This document shows, in pieces, positions 46,501-56,694 of a DNA stretch of 64,000 nt (position 1 is its first letter; the number at the start of each line of letters is the position of its first letter). The stretch is from the NCBI RefSeq assembly GCF_016746095.1, contig NZ_JAERTY010000002.1:434001-498000 (forward strand), in the 5' to 3' direction. This DNA comes from Sphingobacterium faecale (lineage in GTDB: Bacteria; Bacteroidota; Bacteroidia; Sphingobacteriales; Sphingobacteriaceae). Below the pieces are notes generated by a model, which was given only the letters and a program-made list of their open reading frames with translations, made no database searches and was not told where the DNA came from. The position numbers and the translations under genes were made by a program.

Positions 46501-49500
46501 GAGACGGTTGGTGTACAAGTTCTTCTAAATGGTACGGTTCAGTATGATTCACAGAATTATTACGATGAAGATATTACAACAAGTGATCAAACACTCTATT
46601 ACAATACAGGTGCAGATGCGCTTCGTGTTTCGGCACCTGCAGCACCACAGACGGTAACCGATAAGATTCAATGGATTGTTCAGGTACAAAACCGATCTTC
46701 ATTCCGTAATCTAAAAAATGTATGGCTATCGAAAACAGCTGGCCCAATCGGTATCAGTTCAATTCAGAAGGTAGCTAGTGCTTCGGATTGGAACGCGGTT
46801 GGTCAACCATTGGCAGAAAGTAATGGTTTTTATGAATTAGGTGATCTTAATCATGGTGCTTCATCCTACTATTTAGTTACAGCACCTATACCAACTACGA
46901 CTTGTGAGTCTAGCTCATTAACGTTGGTATACGGAGAGTCATGCCAAGGGTATCCAACTAGCTTGGGTGACGCTTGTTCTAGAGGATCAGCAAAGTTAGA
47001 CTTAGTCTATACGCCGCGTTATGCTAATGTACAATCTCGTGTGGTTGATCAGATATCTTCTATCGAGAGACCTGAGATATGTAAAGAATTCCCATATACA
47101 ATTGAATTAAATAATGCGGGCGATGGGGCTGCAAAAGAGATAAAAGTTAAGGTTCCATTTGTTAATGGTGATCCACTTACTTATAAAGTAGGATCTTTTG
47201 CTGTTACCGTGGCTTTCCAAGGTTCAACTGTACCAGCTTACACAATAATTGATGATGCGCAGGTTGATGCAACTCTGACTGCACAAGGTATTATATTTAC
47301 GATACCAGCATCAGCTTTGCCAGCGACGGATGGTACTTTGCCAGCGGGGTATAAGATGAATGTACAGTTTGCATTGCATGCAAACGGTTGTGAATTCCGT
47401 AGTGGACAACGTATAGCATTTAATATAGATGCACTAAATATTTGTGGTTCTGTGGCCAAGCACAGTAACAGTACCTCCAACCGGATTACAGTAAAGGGTG
47501 CTGAGAGAATAGATGCTGAACTTAATGTGAATCAGTCAGATGCTGCTATTGTAGCAACTACTGCCCCTGGGAATGTTATCCGTGCAAAATATAGCTTCGA
47601 GTTTTCGAATATTGACGAAGGTGTAGTTCTAGTTGGTACAGATGGACAAGATCTAGTTAACGGCCTTTATCCACATAAATTTTCTATAAAGCTACCTGCT
47701 AACTGGGCGTTTGAAAAGAATTTGACCGATTTGTTTCCAGCGAATGTTGCTACGTTTGTATCAACAGATCTGGAAAAAGGTCATGTCTTTGTTTTGAAAT
47801 CTAACGTACCCAAGAACGGTAAGATTTCTTTACTAGAGGAAACGATTAAATTTACAGGCAATATTGCAGATTTTAACTGCGATGATGCCCTAGAAATCAA
47901 AGAATCTGTCTTTGGTAAATTTGAACCAGACGCCTGTACTGAAGGAACAGGTGGTGTTATTTGCGCAATTGATCAGGTATTATTAGAGAATGTTACGCCT
48001 ATGGATTTAGCAGCTCCGACTGTGGCTGCAGAGAATCAAGTTTTCTGTGTTACAGATATGGCGACACTAAAAGACTTAGTCGTAACAGGTGACAATTTAC
48101 GTTTCTATGATCAAGCCGAGGGTGGTACACAATTAGATGAAAATACACTATTAGGACCTGTTGCAGGAGCTAATCCTTCGGCAAATAATCTGTATACCTA
48201 TTACGTATCAGCATCAGTTTTAGCTAACGCTTGCGAAAGTCCGAGAATACCGGTGACAGTTTATATTCCTGTTGCTAATGCAGGTGCAGATCAAGCAGTC
48301 ATTAATAAGAAAGAGTTTACATTGAATGGTAATGTTTATCAGACACCAGCAAAGGGGCATTGGACTATCATTACAATAAGTGGGGCTCAAATTTCAGAGG
48401 TAATACTGTCCGATGCGGATGTACGTAATCCAAAAGTGACTATGCCTATCGGGGCTGAGGTTCTTTTGAGGTGGACATTAACGGATGGTTCATGCTCGAC
48501 TTCAGACGAGGTATTGCTTCGTTCATTAATCAATCCAATTGTAGCTGATGATAACAGCTATACAGTAACGAACAGTAAAACAGGAACTGGTTCTACACCG
48601 TTAGAATCTGTTCTTAAAAATGATAAATTAGGAAATGCTGAGGCAACGACAGGAAATATTACCTTAACTCCAGGTACACCTAGCCACGATGGCCTTACGA
48701 TGAATCCGGATGGTTCTATTACGGTTGCACCGGGTACGCCAGCTGGTATTTATACTTATCCGTATCGCATCTGTGAAAAAGCAAATCCGACAAATTGCGA
48801 TGATGCTATCGCTAAGATCACAATAGTGCCTCCTGTTATCGACGCAATAGACGATGATTATACAGGCACAGCTATCAATGGAATGACAGGGGGTAAGACA
48901 CCTACGGTGTTGGAAAACGATCTATTGGATGGTGCACCGGTTATTCCATCAGAGATAAAGCTTACACCAGGCACTCCAAGTCATTCTGGTCTTACGATGA
49001 ATCCAGATGGTACAATAACGGTTGCTCCGGGTACACCTGAGGGAACTTATACCTATACCTACAAAATCTGTGAGGTATTAAATCCGAACAACTGCGATAA
49101 TGCTACGGCCGCAGTTAAGGTAACAGCTGCACCTATTGATGCAATCAACGATACATTTGGCCCTGTAACCAGTACAAGTGGCAGTCCAAATGTGGGCAAC
49201 GCATTGACTAACGACAAGCTTAACGGCTTACCAGCAACACTGGATAAAGTTGAGGTTAAAATTGTCACTCCGGCTACTCCGGTAAATGGCGCACCAGTAC
49301 CGGTTCTTGATCGGAATACAGGTGTTGTTTCGGTACCTAAAGGTACACCTGCAAAAGATTATACCATTGTATACGAAATCTGTGAGGTATTGAACCCAGC
49401 GAATTGTGATGAAGCACATATAACCGTAACGGTTATCGCTCCACCTCTTCATGCTAATAATGATACGTATGGTCCTGTACGTGGCGACCAGGGTAATAGC

Positions 49501-52500
49501 AACTTGGGTAATGTTCTATTAAATGACGTTATTGATGGTCGTCTGGTTATTAAGGAGGACATAATATTAACTGTTACAAAAGGAGCGAATCCTATCAATC
49601 CGGGAGCGAAAGTACCGGTGATAGATGCCAATGGTCAGGTTTCAGTTCCGGCAGGTACGCCTGATGGAACATATACGATCGAGTATAGTATCTGTGATAA
49701 GATTAACCCTACTACCAACTGTAGTCCTGCGACAGTAACCGTTACTGTTGGGGAAGCAACTATTGATGCGATTGATGATATCTATGCACCGGTCAACGGT
49801 AAGGTAGGGGGTAAAACTTCTTCCGTACTGGGCAATGACCTGATCAATGGTACAGTCGTAACATTAGGTACAGACATCACCCTTACACCAGGCACAAGTC
49901 CTCATGGCGGGCTTACAATGAATGCAGACGGTACCATTACGGTAGCACCTGGTACGCCTGCTAGCACCTATCAGTATCCTTATACGATCTGCAGTGTGCT
50001 TAATCCGACCGACTGTGATCAAGCGATTGCTACAGTAATCGTTACAGCAGCACCGATTGATGCTGTTGATGATAACTATTCGCATGAACCTGTTAATGGT
50101 AAAGTAGGAACAACTACGCCTTTATCATCGGTATTAGGTAATGATTTACTTAATAATGTAGCGGTAGATCTTTTAGAGATTACATTTACACCAGGTACAA
50201 GTCCGTTACCAGGTAAGATTACGATGGATGCTAATAATGGTACGATAGAAGTGGCTGCGGGTACACCTGCCGGCACCTATATTTATACGTACCGTATCTG
50301 TGAGGTATTGAATCCAACAAACTGCGATAATGCTATTGCAACAATTGTAGTTTCGGCTTCTCCTATCCAAGCGAAAGAAGATAACTACGGACCTATTAAT
50401 GGTAAGAAGGGTACAACGAACCCATTACCATCGGTTTTAGAAAACGATCTATTGAATGGTGTTAAGGTGGTGCCAAGTGAAGTGAAGCTGACCCCAGGTA
50501 CGCGTCCACATCCAGGTATTATCTTGGCAGCAGATGGTACCATTACAGTAGCGCCGGGTACACCAGCGGGTAACTATGTCTATCCATACACCATCTGTGA
50601 GGTATTGAACCCGACCAACTGTTCTCAAACAGTAGCAAATATTAATGTTGTAGCTGCTACAATAGACGCTATTGACAATGATTACACTGGGACACCAATC
50701 AATGGAATGAGCGGTGGTAAGACTACGAGCGTATTGGACAATGATAAATTGAATGATATTACTGTAGTACCATCAGAGGTAATTCTTATACCAGGTACTT
50801 CTGGCCATTCTGGTCTTACGATGAATTCGGATGGTACGATTACCGTAGCTCCGGGTACACCTGAGGGAACTTACACTTATACCTACAAAATCTGTGAGTT
50901 ATTAAACCCCACAAACTGTGATAACGCTACTGCTACTGTTAAGGTAATCGTAGCACCTATCGATGCTGTTAATGATACATTTGGACCGGTTACCAGCACA
51001 AGCGGTAGTCCGAATGTGGGTAACGCATTGACAAATGACAAGCTTAACGGCTTACCAGCCACACTGGATAAAGTTGAGGTTAAAATTGTTAATCCGGCTA
51101 CTCCAGTAAACGGTGCACCGGTTCCGGTTCTTGATCCGAATACATGTATCGTTTCCGTACCTAAGGGTACACCTGCAGGAGATTATACCATCAAATACAA
51201 AATCTGTGAGGTATTAAATCTTAACAATTGTGATGAAGCAGATATAACAGTATCTGTTATCGCCCCACCTCTTCAAGCTAATAATGATACCTATGGTCCT
51301 GTAAGTGGTAAACTGGGCAACAGTAACTTGGGTAATGTTCTATTAAATGACATTATTGATGGTCGTACCGTTATATTGAACGATATCGTATTAAAAGTTA
51401 CGAAACCAGCTACCCCTGTCAATCCAGGAGCAAATGTACCAGTTATTGATGTAAATGGACAGGTTTCAGTGCCAGCCGGTACGCCTGATGGACCATATAC
51501 GATCGAATATAGTATCTGTGATAAGATAAACCCATCTAACTGTAAAACAGCTACCGTTACTGTTACTGTTGGGGAAGCAACTATTGATGCGATTGATGAT
51601 ATCTATGCACCAATCAACGGTAAGGTAGGCGGTAAAACTACTTCCGTACTAGGTAATGACCTAATCAATGGTACAGTTGTCGAACTTGGTAAAGATGTAA
51701 CGTTAACGCCAGGAGCTAGTCCACTATCTGGTAAACTTACAATGAATACAGATGGTACTATTACGGTATCCGCAGGTACTCCTGCTGGTACGTATCAGTA
51801 TCCTTATACGATCTGCAGTGTGCTTAATCCGACCGACTGTGATCAAGCGATTGCTACTGTAATCGTTACAGCAGCACCGATTGATGCTGTTGATGATAAT
51901 TATTCACATGAACCTGTTAATGGTAAAGTAGGAACAACTACACCATTATCATCGGTATTAAGTAATGATTTACTCAACCATGTAGGGGTAGTATCTTCAG
52001 ATATTACGCTTACACCAGGTACAAGTCCGTTACCAGGTAAGATTACAATGAATTCTATCAATGGTACGATAGAAGTGGCTGCGGGTACACCTGCCGGTAC
52101 CTATATTTATACGTACCGTATCTGTGAAGTGTTGAACCCTACAAACTGCGATAATGCTATAGCAACAATTGTAGTTTCAGCTTCTCCTATCCAAGCGAAA
52201 GAAGACAATTACGGCCCTATTAATGGTAAGATAGGTACAACGAACCCATTACCATCGGTCCTAGATAATGATCTATTGAATGGTGTAAAAGTGGTGCCAG
52301 CCGATGTGAAGTTGACGCCAGGTACACGTCCACATCCAGGTATTGTAATGGCCTCTAATGGTACCATTACAGTAGCGCCTGGTACACCAGCGGGTAACTA
52401 TGTTTATCCATACACCATCTGTGAGGTATTGAATCCGACCAATTGTGCTCAAACCGTAGCAAATATTAATGTTGTTGCTGCTCCAATTGAGGCTATAGAT

Positions 52501-55500
52501 GATGCGTTTTTGGGGCAATCCTTAAATGGAATGACCGGTGGAAAGACCACTAGCGTATTGGGTAATGACAGACTTAATAACGGTGTTGTTGTCCCATCAC
52601 AAGTGATGCTTACACCAGGTGTGTCCAGCCATACTGGTATTACCATGAACGCGGACGGTACGATTACGGTTGCACCAGGTACGCCTGCAGGTACTTACAC
52701 ACATGCTTACCGTATATGTGAAGTACTAAATCCGACAAATTGTGATGATGCTGTTGCTACCGTACGTGTATTAGAAGCTGTTATAAAAGCAAATAATGAT
52801 GATTTCAAGGCTTCAAATGGTGCTTCAGGCAACCAGAATGTAGGTAACGCATTGACAAACGATAAGCTGAATGGGTTGCCAGCTACTTTGGATAAAGTAA
52901 CGATAGCTGTTGTAACTCCAGCTACGGCAATAGGTAATGCTCCTGTTCCTGTTTTAGATCCGCATACCGGTATCGTTTCGGTGCCAGAAGGGACGCCTGC
53001 AGGAGAGTATAAAATAGTTTACCGCATCTGTGAAATCCTGAATTCTACAAACTGTAGCCTGGCTACAATCACGGTGACAGTAGACAAAGCTACTATTATT
53101 GCACGTCCAGAAACTTACGGACCTATTGCTACGGTAGATGGACATCCAAACTTGGGTAATGTACTACACAATGATGAGCTAAATCGTGAGCAAGCCTCAT
53201 TAGATAAAGTGTCATTGAATGTAACAGCGACAGCTAAAGGTGCTAAACCAGGTAATCCTAATTTGATTGTGCCTGTGTTAGACCCAGCTACAGGTATAGT
53301 AAGTGTTCCGGTAGGAACGCCTGCAGACATGTATACGATCAAGTACACGATTTGTGAAGTGTTGAACCCTTCCAATTGTTCGGATACGGAAGTAACCGTA
53401 ATTGTTACGCCTTCGCAGATCAATGCGGTGAATGATGTATATGAATCTGTATTAGGTTTACATGCTAATACCGTAGGTAACGCACTTGACAATGATAGTT
53501 TTAATAATAAAGGTGGATTGAGTGCCTTTAAGGATGGAAAAATCAAGTTTACAAATGTAACTCCAGCTGCTCCTCAACCAGGTGCTCCAGCAGCGTATGC
53601 AGCCAATGTGCCTGTATTGAATACAGCGACAGGAGTAGTTACAACACCAGCGATGACGCCTGCTGGAAAATATGTAATAGGTTATGAAATCTGTGAAGTA
53701 GCTGATCCTACAAACTGTGATCAGGCTTCAATTACAGTCCTAGTTACTGCAGCCGAAATTGTAGCTAAGGAGGATTTTGCAGTCAATATTTCAAGCGTTA
53801 GTGGGAAATCAAATGCGGTGAATGTAATTGATAATGACAAGTTGAACAATGTTTATACGAATGTTGATCAGGTAAGTATTCTTGTCAAAACCGCTGCAGA
53901 GTCATTGCCAAATGCGGTAAACACGAACGTTCCAGTGTTGAATACAGCTACAGGACAAATAAGTGTTCCTGCAAAAACGCCGGCAGGAGAGTACAAGATT
54001 TTCTACGAAATCTGTGAGTTGCTTAATCCGACGAACTGTGATCGTGCTACAGCCTATATCCAAGTGGCATTGCCGAAGATTGATGCTGTAAATGACACAT
54101 TCGAACCGGTAAATAGCACGGTAGGGAATACAACATTGGGTAACGTACTTATCAATGACCGTTACGATGAGAGCGTAACAGCTGTTACTTTGAATGAGGT
54201 ATCATTGAAAGTGGTGCAACCGGCGCGATCAGTGCCTAATGCGACTAATAGCTTAGTGCCATTTATTGAGGCTAATGGTAACATTAATGTACCAGCTACC
54301 ACCCCAGAAGGAACTTATCAGATACAGTATGAAATCTGCGATCTGATTAATCCTACAAACTGTGATAAAGCGATAGCGACGATAAAAGTATTTGCATCTT
54401 TAGTTGAGGCTATCGATGATCATTTCGGACCTACTATTGGAATGGATGGATCTAACTCTGTTGGAAATATTTTAACAAACGACCGCTTCAATAGTCAGAC
54501 TGCAGGTAGTGCTACTACAGATAATGTACGTATAGAAGTCATGGTACCAGCGGTATCAAATCACAACGCTGTAAATACGAATGTTCCGGTTCTTGATCCG
54601 AATACAGGTAATGTAAGTGTTCCTAAAGGTACACCTGCGGGTTCATATCAGATTGTATATCGTATCTGCGACTTGATTAATTTAACGCATTGTGATCAGG
54701 CGGTTGTTAACATTGATGTTCGTGTTGCTCCTATAGATGCAGTAGACGATCAATTTACCCCAATTAATGGATATGATGGAGGCAAAACAGCAAGTGTTCT
54801 ATATAGTAATGACAAATTGAACAACAAGTCGATCACGGCAACTAACCAGTCTGATATCATTTTCACACCTGATGTCGATGGACCATATCCTGGAAAGCTG
54901 ACGATGAATGCTGATGGTACAGTTACTGTGGCACCACAGACCAAAGCAGGTGTATATAGATGGTGGTATACAATCTGTGAAGCGTTAAATCCAGAAAACT
55001 GTGATCGCGCAGTAGCAACCATCACTGTTTTAGCAGCACCTATTGATGCGGTTGAAGATCAGTTTACTATGCAGATCGATCGTTCAGGAGCTGTTACTCC
55101 TAGTGTCTTGGACAATGATTTGTTAAATGGATTGCCAGTGATTAATACAGAGATCAAGTTGACCCCAGGAGTGCCTAGCCATCCGGGACTTAGTATGAAT
55201 CCTGATGGATCCATCAATGTACAACCTGGTATGAAAGTAGGTACCTATACGTACCCATACACAATCTGTGAGTTGTTGAATCCAACAAATTGTGATCAAG
55301 CTATTGCAACGATTGTTATAACTGCTGAAGATTTATTTATCCCGAATGCTATAACACCAAACGGCGATGGTAAAAACGACTATTTTGAAATCATAGGTTG
55401 GGAAGCTTACGAGCGCGTCGAACTAGTTGTATTTAACCGTTGGGGCAATGAAGTGTTCCGTAATGATTCTTATGACAACCGCTGGAACGGATCAGGCCTA

Positions 55501-55593
55501 TCTGACGGTACATACTATTATATCGTTAAGTTCTTTAATGGAAATAATGAAGTACAGCGTCAAGGATGGGTGTTAATTAACGGCGGTCGTTAA
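43573..55593 (+). CDS. Giant repeat-containing surface protein with T9SS gliding-motility-type C-terminal domain
   Basis: A 4006-residue protein, SprB-like in general plan. A signal peptide ends LSAQ. Residues about 45-1500 hold DUF11-like and other beta-sandwich domains (TITNNGNGPVTTFKL, IYEIKNTGTGTAQNIKF), and about 1500-1655 hold an Ig/PKD-like region (ANAGADQAVINKKEFTLNG). Residues 1656-3919 are 22 tandem repeats of about 100 residues, each with a VLxNDxLNG-type strand, a GTPAGTY turn and an ICEVLNPTNC cysteine pair. Residues 3920-4006 are a CHU_C / gliding-motility C-terminal domain (NAITPNGDGKNDYFEI, then VVFNRWGNEVF), a type B T9SS export signal. PorP/SprF and OmpA genes follow, so it is probably a cell-surface adhesin or motility filament. 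Ligand unknown. Confidence 0.92.
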   Translation: MKLMTLFSKDAETTGRSRLSGISPFVICMLTLFVSIGQLSAQKTDLPIADLSVCDAYQTVRLQVLSGDVKQTDGQLRIALPIGFQLAIPSDHSMTVQGKFTSMATGTPVVEAALTGLMPTGPPEARLVTVTLPDLEETTTGQSPNFLEIEFKVQALCEAINTSGDVASIAYTLTNNTGTFTTESEALNVTFGVLHVSVAPVGLSGIRGKGITRTITITNNGNGPVTTFKLERTLGAGLSVVSTEADVTGSPWTEESEGVYVYTGTPLANGEKVTFEETVRIEECEGLTTNYKAYYGCEGECEVGTGLGQSDIILDTSIKPILQIIDTNPTEKLTCLGGAEFVKIYEIKNTGTGTAQNIKFVIGTENQNAAGYGATYFEGFGLSETQNGTFAPVQPTILESWSPDRGAVYSTTGKTTRVELTIEEPLASGKSVYIRVVQKNHAPIAQGDCTELESSVRFGNTYFEGTYKHDKACSDTDIITFNKVNLSPSNTFSFDGINMGGQEVFGGIAYQADFVLSDLSVSHHGLQPGAHLDLIVELSPNLTVSPDGVRLFNEKGKVVGTAFPSVGNTYVFSFTSANGTAINLSSYRLLFDANIDCDNSTDTYYRIKPVLYPKPDCNIALKCYEQKLTNKCNSGDCANGGFINGPVSLKRVNYGQKEQDPDAPNNTGTPVLPLTTVNPDDFPLLRKTAFTTNDKLEISQTNTVRLTGTSPSTAWTTGKMVVKLTEGENLDFTPVANSGKVVIIRGNTKMTITGLPVTKDTGLGVGLFEFNTEDLSGANVSGDLVGFSGFINNDIVTLSFQTEAKQSGNNGLREFSVESAFTAGGIEYGCGGASHASGYYAKGTLAYKGGGTGNISSCDNNSPVAVTLDYTLLNNHRNALFPFEFRQFVSPKVAVFNVSAGLEMTGVKLVLINQSDDPQEKIISLSTPVVGGSVNFDLNEGLKELHGGAYTQGYLNEGFVLEIYPIVKTLCEAGTQETVGVQVLLNGTVQYDSQNYYDEDITTSDQTLYYNTGADALRVSAPAAPQTVTDKIQWIVQVQNRSSFRNLKNVWLSKTAGPIGISSIQKVASASDWNAVGQPLAESNGFYELGDLNHGASSYYLVTAPIPTTTCESSSLTLVYGESCQGYPTSLGDACSRGSAKLDLVYTPRYANVQSRVVDQISSIERPEICKEFPYTIELNNAGDGAAKEIKVKVPFVNGDPLTYKVGSFAVTVAFQGSTVPAYTIIDDAQVDATLTAQGIIFTIPASALPATDGTLPAGYKMNVQFALHANGCEFRSGQRIAFNIDALNICGSVAKHSNSTSNRITVKGAERIDAELNVNQSDAAIVATTAPGNVIRAKYSFEFSNIDEGVVLVGTDGQDLVNGLYPHKFSIKLPANWAFEKNLTDLFPANVATFVSTDLEKGHVFVLKSNVPKNGKISLLEETIKFTGNIADFNCDDALEIKESVFGKFEPDACTEGTGGVICAIDQVLLENVTPMDLAAPTVAAENQVFCVTDMATLKDLVVTGDNLRFYDQAEGGTQLDENTLLGPVAGANPSANNLYTYYVSASVLANACESPRIPVTVYIPVANAGADQAVINKKEFTLNGNVYQTPAKGHWTIITISGAQISEVILSDADVRNPKVTMPIGAEVLLRWTLTDGSCSTSDEVLLRSLINPIVADDNSYTVTNSKTGTGSTPLESVLKNDKLGNAEATTGNITLTPGTPSHDGLTMNPDGSITVAPGTPAGIYTYPYRICEKANPTNCDDAIAKITIVPPVIDAIDDDYTGTAINGMTGGKTPTVLENDLLDGAPVIPSEIKLTPGTPSHSGLTMNPDGTITVAPGTPEGTYTYTYKICEVLNPNNCDNATAAVKVTAAPIDAINDTFGPVTSTSGSPNVGNALTNDKLNGLPATLDKVEVKIVTPATPVNGAPVPVLDRNTGVVSVPKGTPAKDYTIVYEICEVLNPANCDEAHITVTVIAPPLHANNDTYGPVRGDQGNSNLGNVLLNDVIDGRLVIKEDIILTVTKGANPINPGAKVPVIDANGQVSVPAGTPDGTYTIEYSICDKINPTTNCSPATVTVTVGEATIDAIDDIYAPVNGKVGGKTSSVLGNDLINGTVVTLGTDITLTPGTSPHGGLTMNADGTITVAPGTPASTYQYPYTICSVLNPTDCDQAIATVIVTAAPIDAVDDNYSHEPVNGKVGTTTPLSSVLGNDLLNNVAVDLLEITFTPGTSPLPGKITMDANNGTIEVAAGTPAGTYIYTYRICEVLNPTNCDNAIATIVVSASPIQAKEDNYGPINGKKGTTNPLPSVLENDLLNGVKVVPSEVKLTPGTRPHPGIILAADGTITVAPGTPAGNYVYPYTICEVLNPTNCSQTVANINVVAATIDAIDNDYTGTPINGMSGGKTTSVLDNDKLNDITVVPSEVILIPGTSGHSGLTMNSDGTITVAPGTPEGTYTYTYKICELLNPTNCDNATATVKVIVAPIDAVNDTFGPVTSTSGSPNVGNALTNDKLNGLPATLDKVEVKIVNPATPVNGAPVPVLDPNTCIVSVPKGTPAGDYTIKYKICEVLNLNNCDEADITVSVIAPPLQANNDTYGPVSGKLGNSNLGNVLLNDIIDGRTVILNDIVLKVTKPATPVNPGANVPVIDVNGQVSVPAGTPDGPYTIEYSICDKINPSNCKTATVTVTVGEATIDAIDDIYAPINGKVGGKTTSVLGNDLINGTVVELGKDVTLTPGASPLSGKLTMNTDGTITVSAGTPAGTYQYPYTICSVLNPTDCDQAIATVIVTAAPIDAVDDNYSHEPVNGKVGTTTPLSSVLSNDLLNHVGVVSSDITLTPGTSPLPGKITMNSINGTIEVAAGTPAGTYIYTYRICEVLNPTNCDNAIATIVVSASPIQAKEDNYGPINGKIGTTNPLPSVLDNDLLNGVKVVPADVKLTPGTRPHPGIVMASNGTITVAPGTPAGNYVYPYTICEVLNPTNCAQTVANINVVAAPIEAIDDAFLGQSLNGMTGGKTTSVLGNDRLNNGVVVPSQVMLTPGVSSHTGITMNADGTITVAPGTPAGTYTHAYRICEVLNPTNCDDAVATVRVLEAVIKANNDDFKASNGASGNQNVGNALTNDKLNGLPATLDKVTIAVVTPATAIGNAPVPVLDPHTGIVSVPEGTPAGEYKIVYRICEILNSTNCSLATITVTVDKATIIARPETYGPIATVDGHPNLGNVLHNDELNREQASLDKVSLNVTATAKGAKPGNPNLIVPVLDPATGIVSVPVGTPADMYTIKYTICEVLNPSNCSDTEVTVIVTPSQINAVNDVYESVLGLHANTVGNALDNDSFNNKGGLSAFKDGKIKFTNVTPAAPQPGAPAAYAANVPVLNTATGVVTTPAMTPAGKYVIGYEICEVADPTNCDQASITVLVTAAEIVAKEDFAVNISSVSGKSNAVNVIDNDKLNNVYTNVDQVSILVKTAAESLPNAVNTNVPVLNTATGQISVPAKTPAGEYKIFYEICELLNPTNCDRATAYIQVALPKIDAVNDTFEPVNSTVGNTTLGNVLINDRYDESVTAVTLNEVSLKVVQPARSVPNATNSLVPFIEANGNINVPATTPEGTYQIQYEICDLINPTNCDKAIATIKVFASLVEAIDDHFGPTIGMDGSNSVGNILTNDRFNSQTAGSATTDNVRIEVMVPAVSNHNAVNTNVPVLDPNTGNVSVPKGTPAGSYQIVYRICDLINLTHCDQAVVNIDVRVAPIDAVDDQFTPINGYDGGKTASVLYSNDKLNNKSITATNQSDIIFTPDVDGPYPGKLTMNADGTVTVAPQTKAGVYRWWYTICEALNPENCDRAVATITVLAAPIDAVEDQFTMQIDRSGAVTPSVLDNDLLNGLPVINTEIKLTPGVPSHPGLSMNPDGSINVQPGMKVGTYTYPYTICELLNPTNCDQAIATIVITAEDLFIPNAITPNGDGKNDYFEIIGWEAYERVELVVFNRWGNEVFRNDSYDNRWNGSGLSDGTYYYIVKFFNGNNEVQRQGWVLINGGR
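48538..55329 (+). repeat. 22 tandem repeats of about 100 codons in the adhesin gene
   Basis: Units begin at motifs such as IDAIDDxY or IDAVNDTF and end ATVTVTAAP; lengths run from about 97 to 113 codons. Two subtypes alternate: one with LTPGTSPHxGLTMNxDGTITVAPGTP, and one with GNALTNDKLNGLPATLDKV followed by VPVLDPNTGxVSVP. Nearly every unit has two Cys spaced by 8 (ICxxLNPTNC). The last units (17-22) are the most diverged. Confidence 0.9.
48838..52485 (+). repeat. Tandem duplication of an 1824-bp, six-repeat block
   Basis: Repeats 2-7 (48838-50661) and repeats 8-13 (50662-52485) correspond one to one and the two blocks have exactly equal length (1824 bp, 608 codons). Parts are nearly identical in DNA, for example 49981-50105 against 51805-51929, with only a few differences. 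Repeats 14 and 15 resemble the start of a third, more diverged copy. This points to a recent block duplication or gene conversion. Confidence 0.88.
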
Positions 55594-55623
55594 TAAGTAG
55601 ATATATCGTTAAGAACAGATAAA

Positions 55624-56637
55624 ATGAAAACAAAAGGAATAAAAACTATGGTAATGTTGAGCCTAACCCTTCTATCAGTGAAGGGTTATGGCCAGCAGAA
55701 TATCCAGTTCACACAATATATTTTTAATTCAATGAGTGTAAATCCGGCTTATGCTGGATACAAAGGTGAATGGTTTGGACAAGTAGGTTTACGCAGCCAA
55801 TGGACGGGTTTAAACGGAGCACCAAAGACAGGCTCGTTTTCCATAGACGGTGTACTAGATCCAGAAACACAGCGTCATGGCGTAGGGCTTCAGATTACTG
55901 CAGATGGACTAGGGCCTCAGTCAGCTACAGGTATATTTGCGAATTATGCCTTAAGATTACCTTTAGATGATAGTAAAAGCCATCGTCTTAGCCTTGGTAT
56001 AGCCGGAGGAGTGACACAATATGGATTGGACGGCACCAAAATATCGGTTAATGATCCAGATGATCCTAATATTCCAGAAGGTAAACTGAGTACTTGGAAA
56101 CCAGATATACGCCTAGGTGCATACTATAATAATACGAAGTGGTATGCTGGAGTCGCTGTCCATGATCTATTCGCTGGATCTGATAGTGGTGAAGATTTTG
56201 TATTCAATCAGAATACACTTCAAAGTTTGCGCCGTAATATCCACGGTTATCTTATGGCTGGCGCCTTGTTCCAATTAGACAGAGGGTTGTTGTTGCGCCC
56301 GAGTTTATTACTTAAAGATGATTTCAAAGGGCCTACTTCACTAGATCTAAATGCGATGTTTATTTTCAATGAAAAATTTTGGATAGGTGGTGGTTATAGA
56401 ACCAGAGCTAAATTTTTCAATCGTGATTATACAGATTATTCGGTTAATAAGTTGAGCTCCATGAATTCTATCAGCGGCATCGCTCAATTTTATGTAAGTC
56501 AAAAGCTACGGATTGGATACTCATACGATCATATGCTCAATCGTTTAGGAGTGACACAAAATGGAACACATGAGGTAACACTAGGCATCACTTTTGGGAA
56601 ATTCGGGCGTCAGGTTTTGAGTCCTAGGTTTTTCTAG
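55624..56637 (+). CDS. PorP/SprF-family type IX secretion membrane protein
   Basis: A 337-residue outer-membrane beta-barrel protein. The signal peptide ends YGQQ and the mature protein starts with the PorP/SprF hallmark NIQFTQYIFNSMSVNPAYAGYKGEW. Further family marks are GLRSQWTGLNGAPKTGSFS and repeated barrel strands to the end. SprF-type proteins are needed to display type B CTD adhesins such as SprB on the surface. It lies 30 bp after the adhesin gene, so it is very likely the dedicated partner of that protein. Confidence 0.93.
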   Translation: MKTKGIKTMVMLSLTLLSVKGYGQQNIQFTQYIFNSMSVNPAYAGYKGEWFGQVGLRSQWTGLNGAPKTGSFSIDGVLDPETQRHGVGLQITADGLGPQSATGIFANYALRLPLDDSKSHRLSLGIAGGVTQYGLDGTKISVNDPDDPNIPEGKLSTWKPDIRLGAYYNNTKWYAGVAVHDLFAGSDSGEDFVFNQNTLQSLRRNIHGYLMAGALFQLDRGLLLRPSLLLKDDFKGPTSLDLNAMFIFNEKFWIGGGYRTRAKFFNRDYTDYSVNKLSSMNSISGIAQFYVSQKLRIGYSYDHMLNRLGVTQNGTHEVTLGITFGKFGRQVLSPRFF

Positions 56638-56694
56638 TAAAAGTTATGCGAAGTGATAAAAAAGTTCTTTAGAACCTTTTAAAAATATAAGAGA

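Noticed and set aside
48538..55329. Reading the adhesin repeat array as a transposon or assembly artefact
   Set aside because: The frame stays open throughout, unit borders follow protein domain borders, and most units differ clearly in sequence; only the block duplication needs long-read confirmation.
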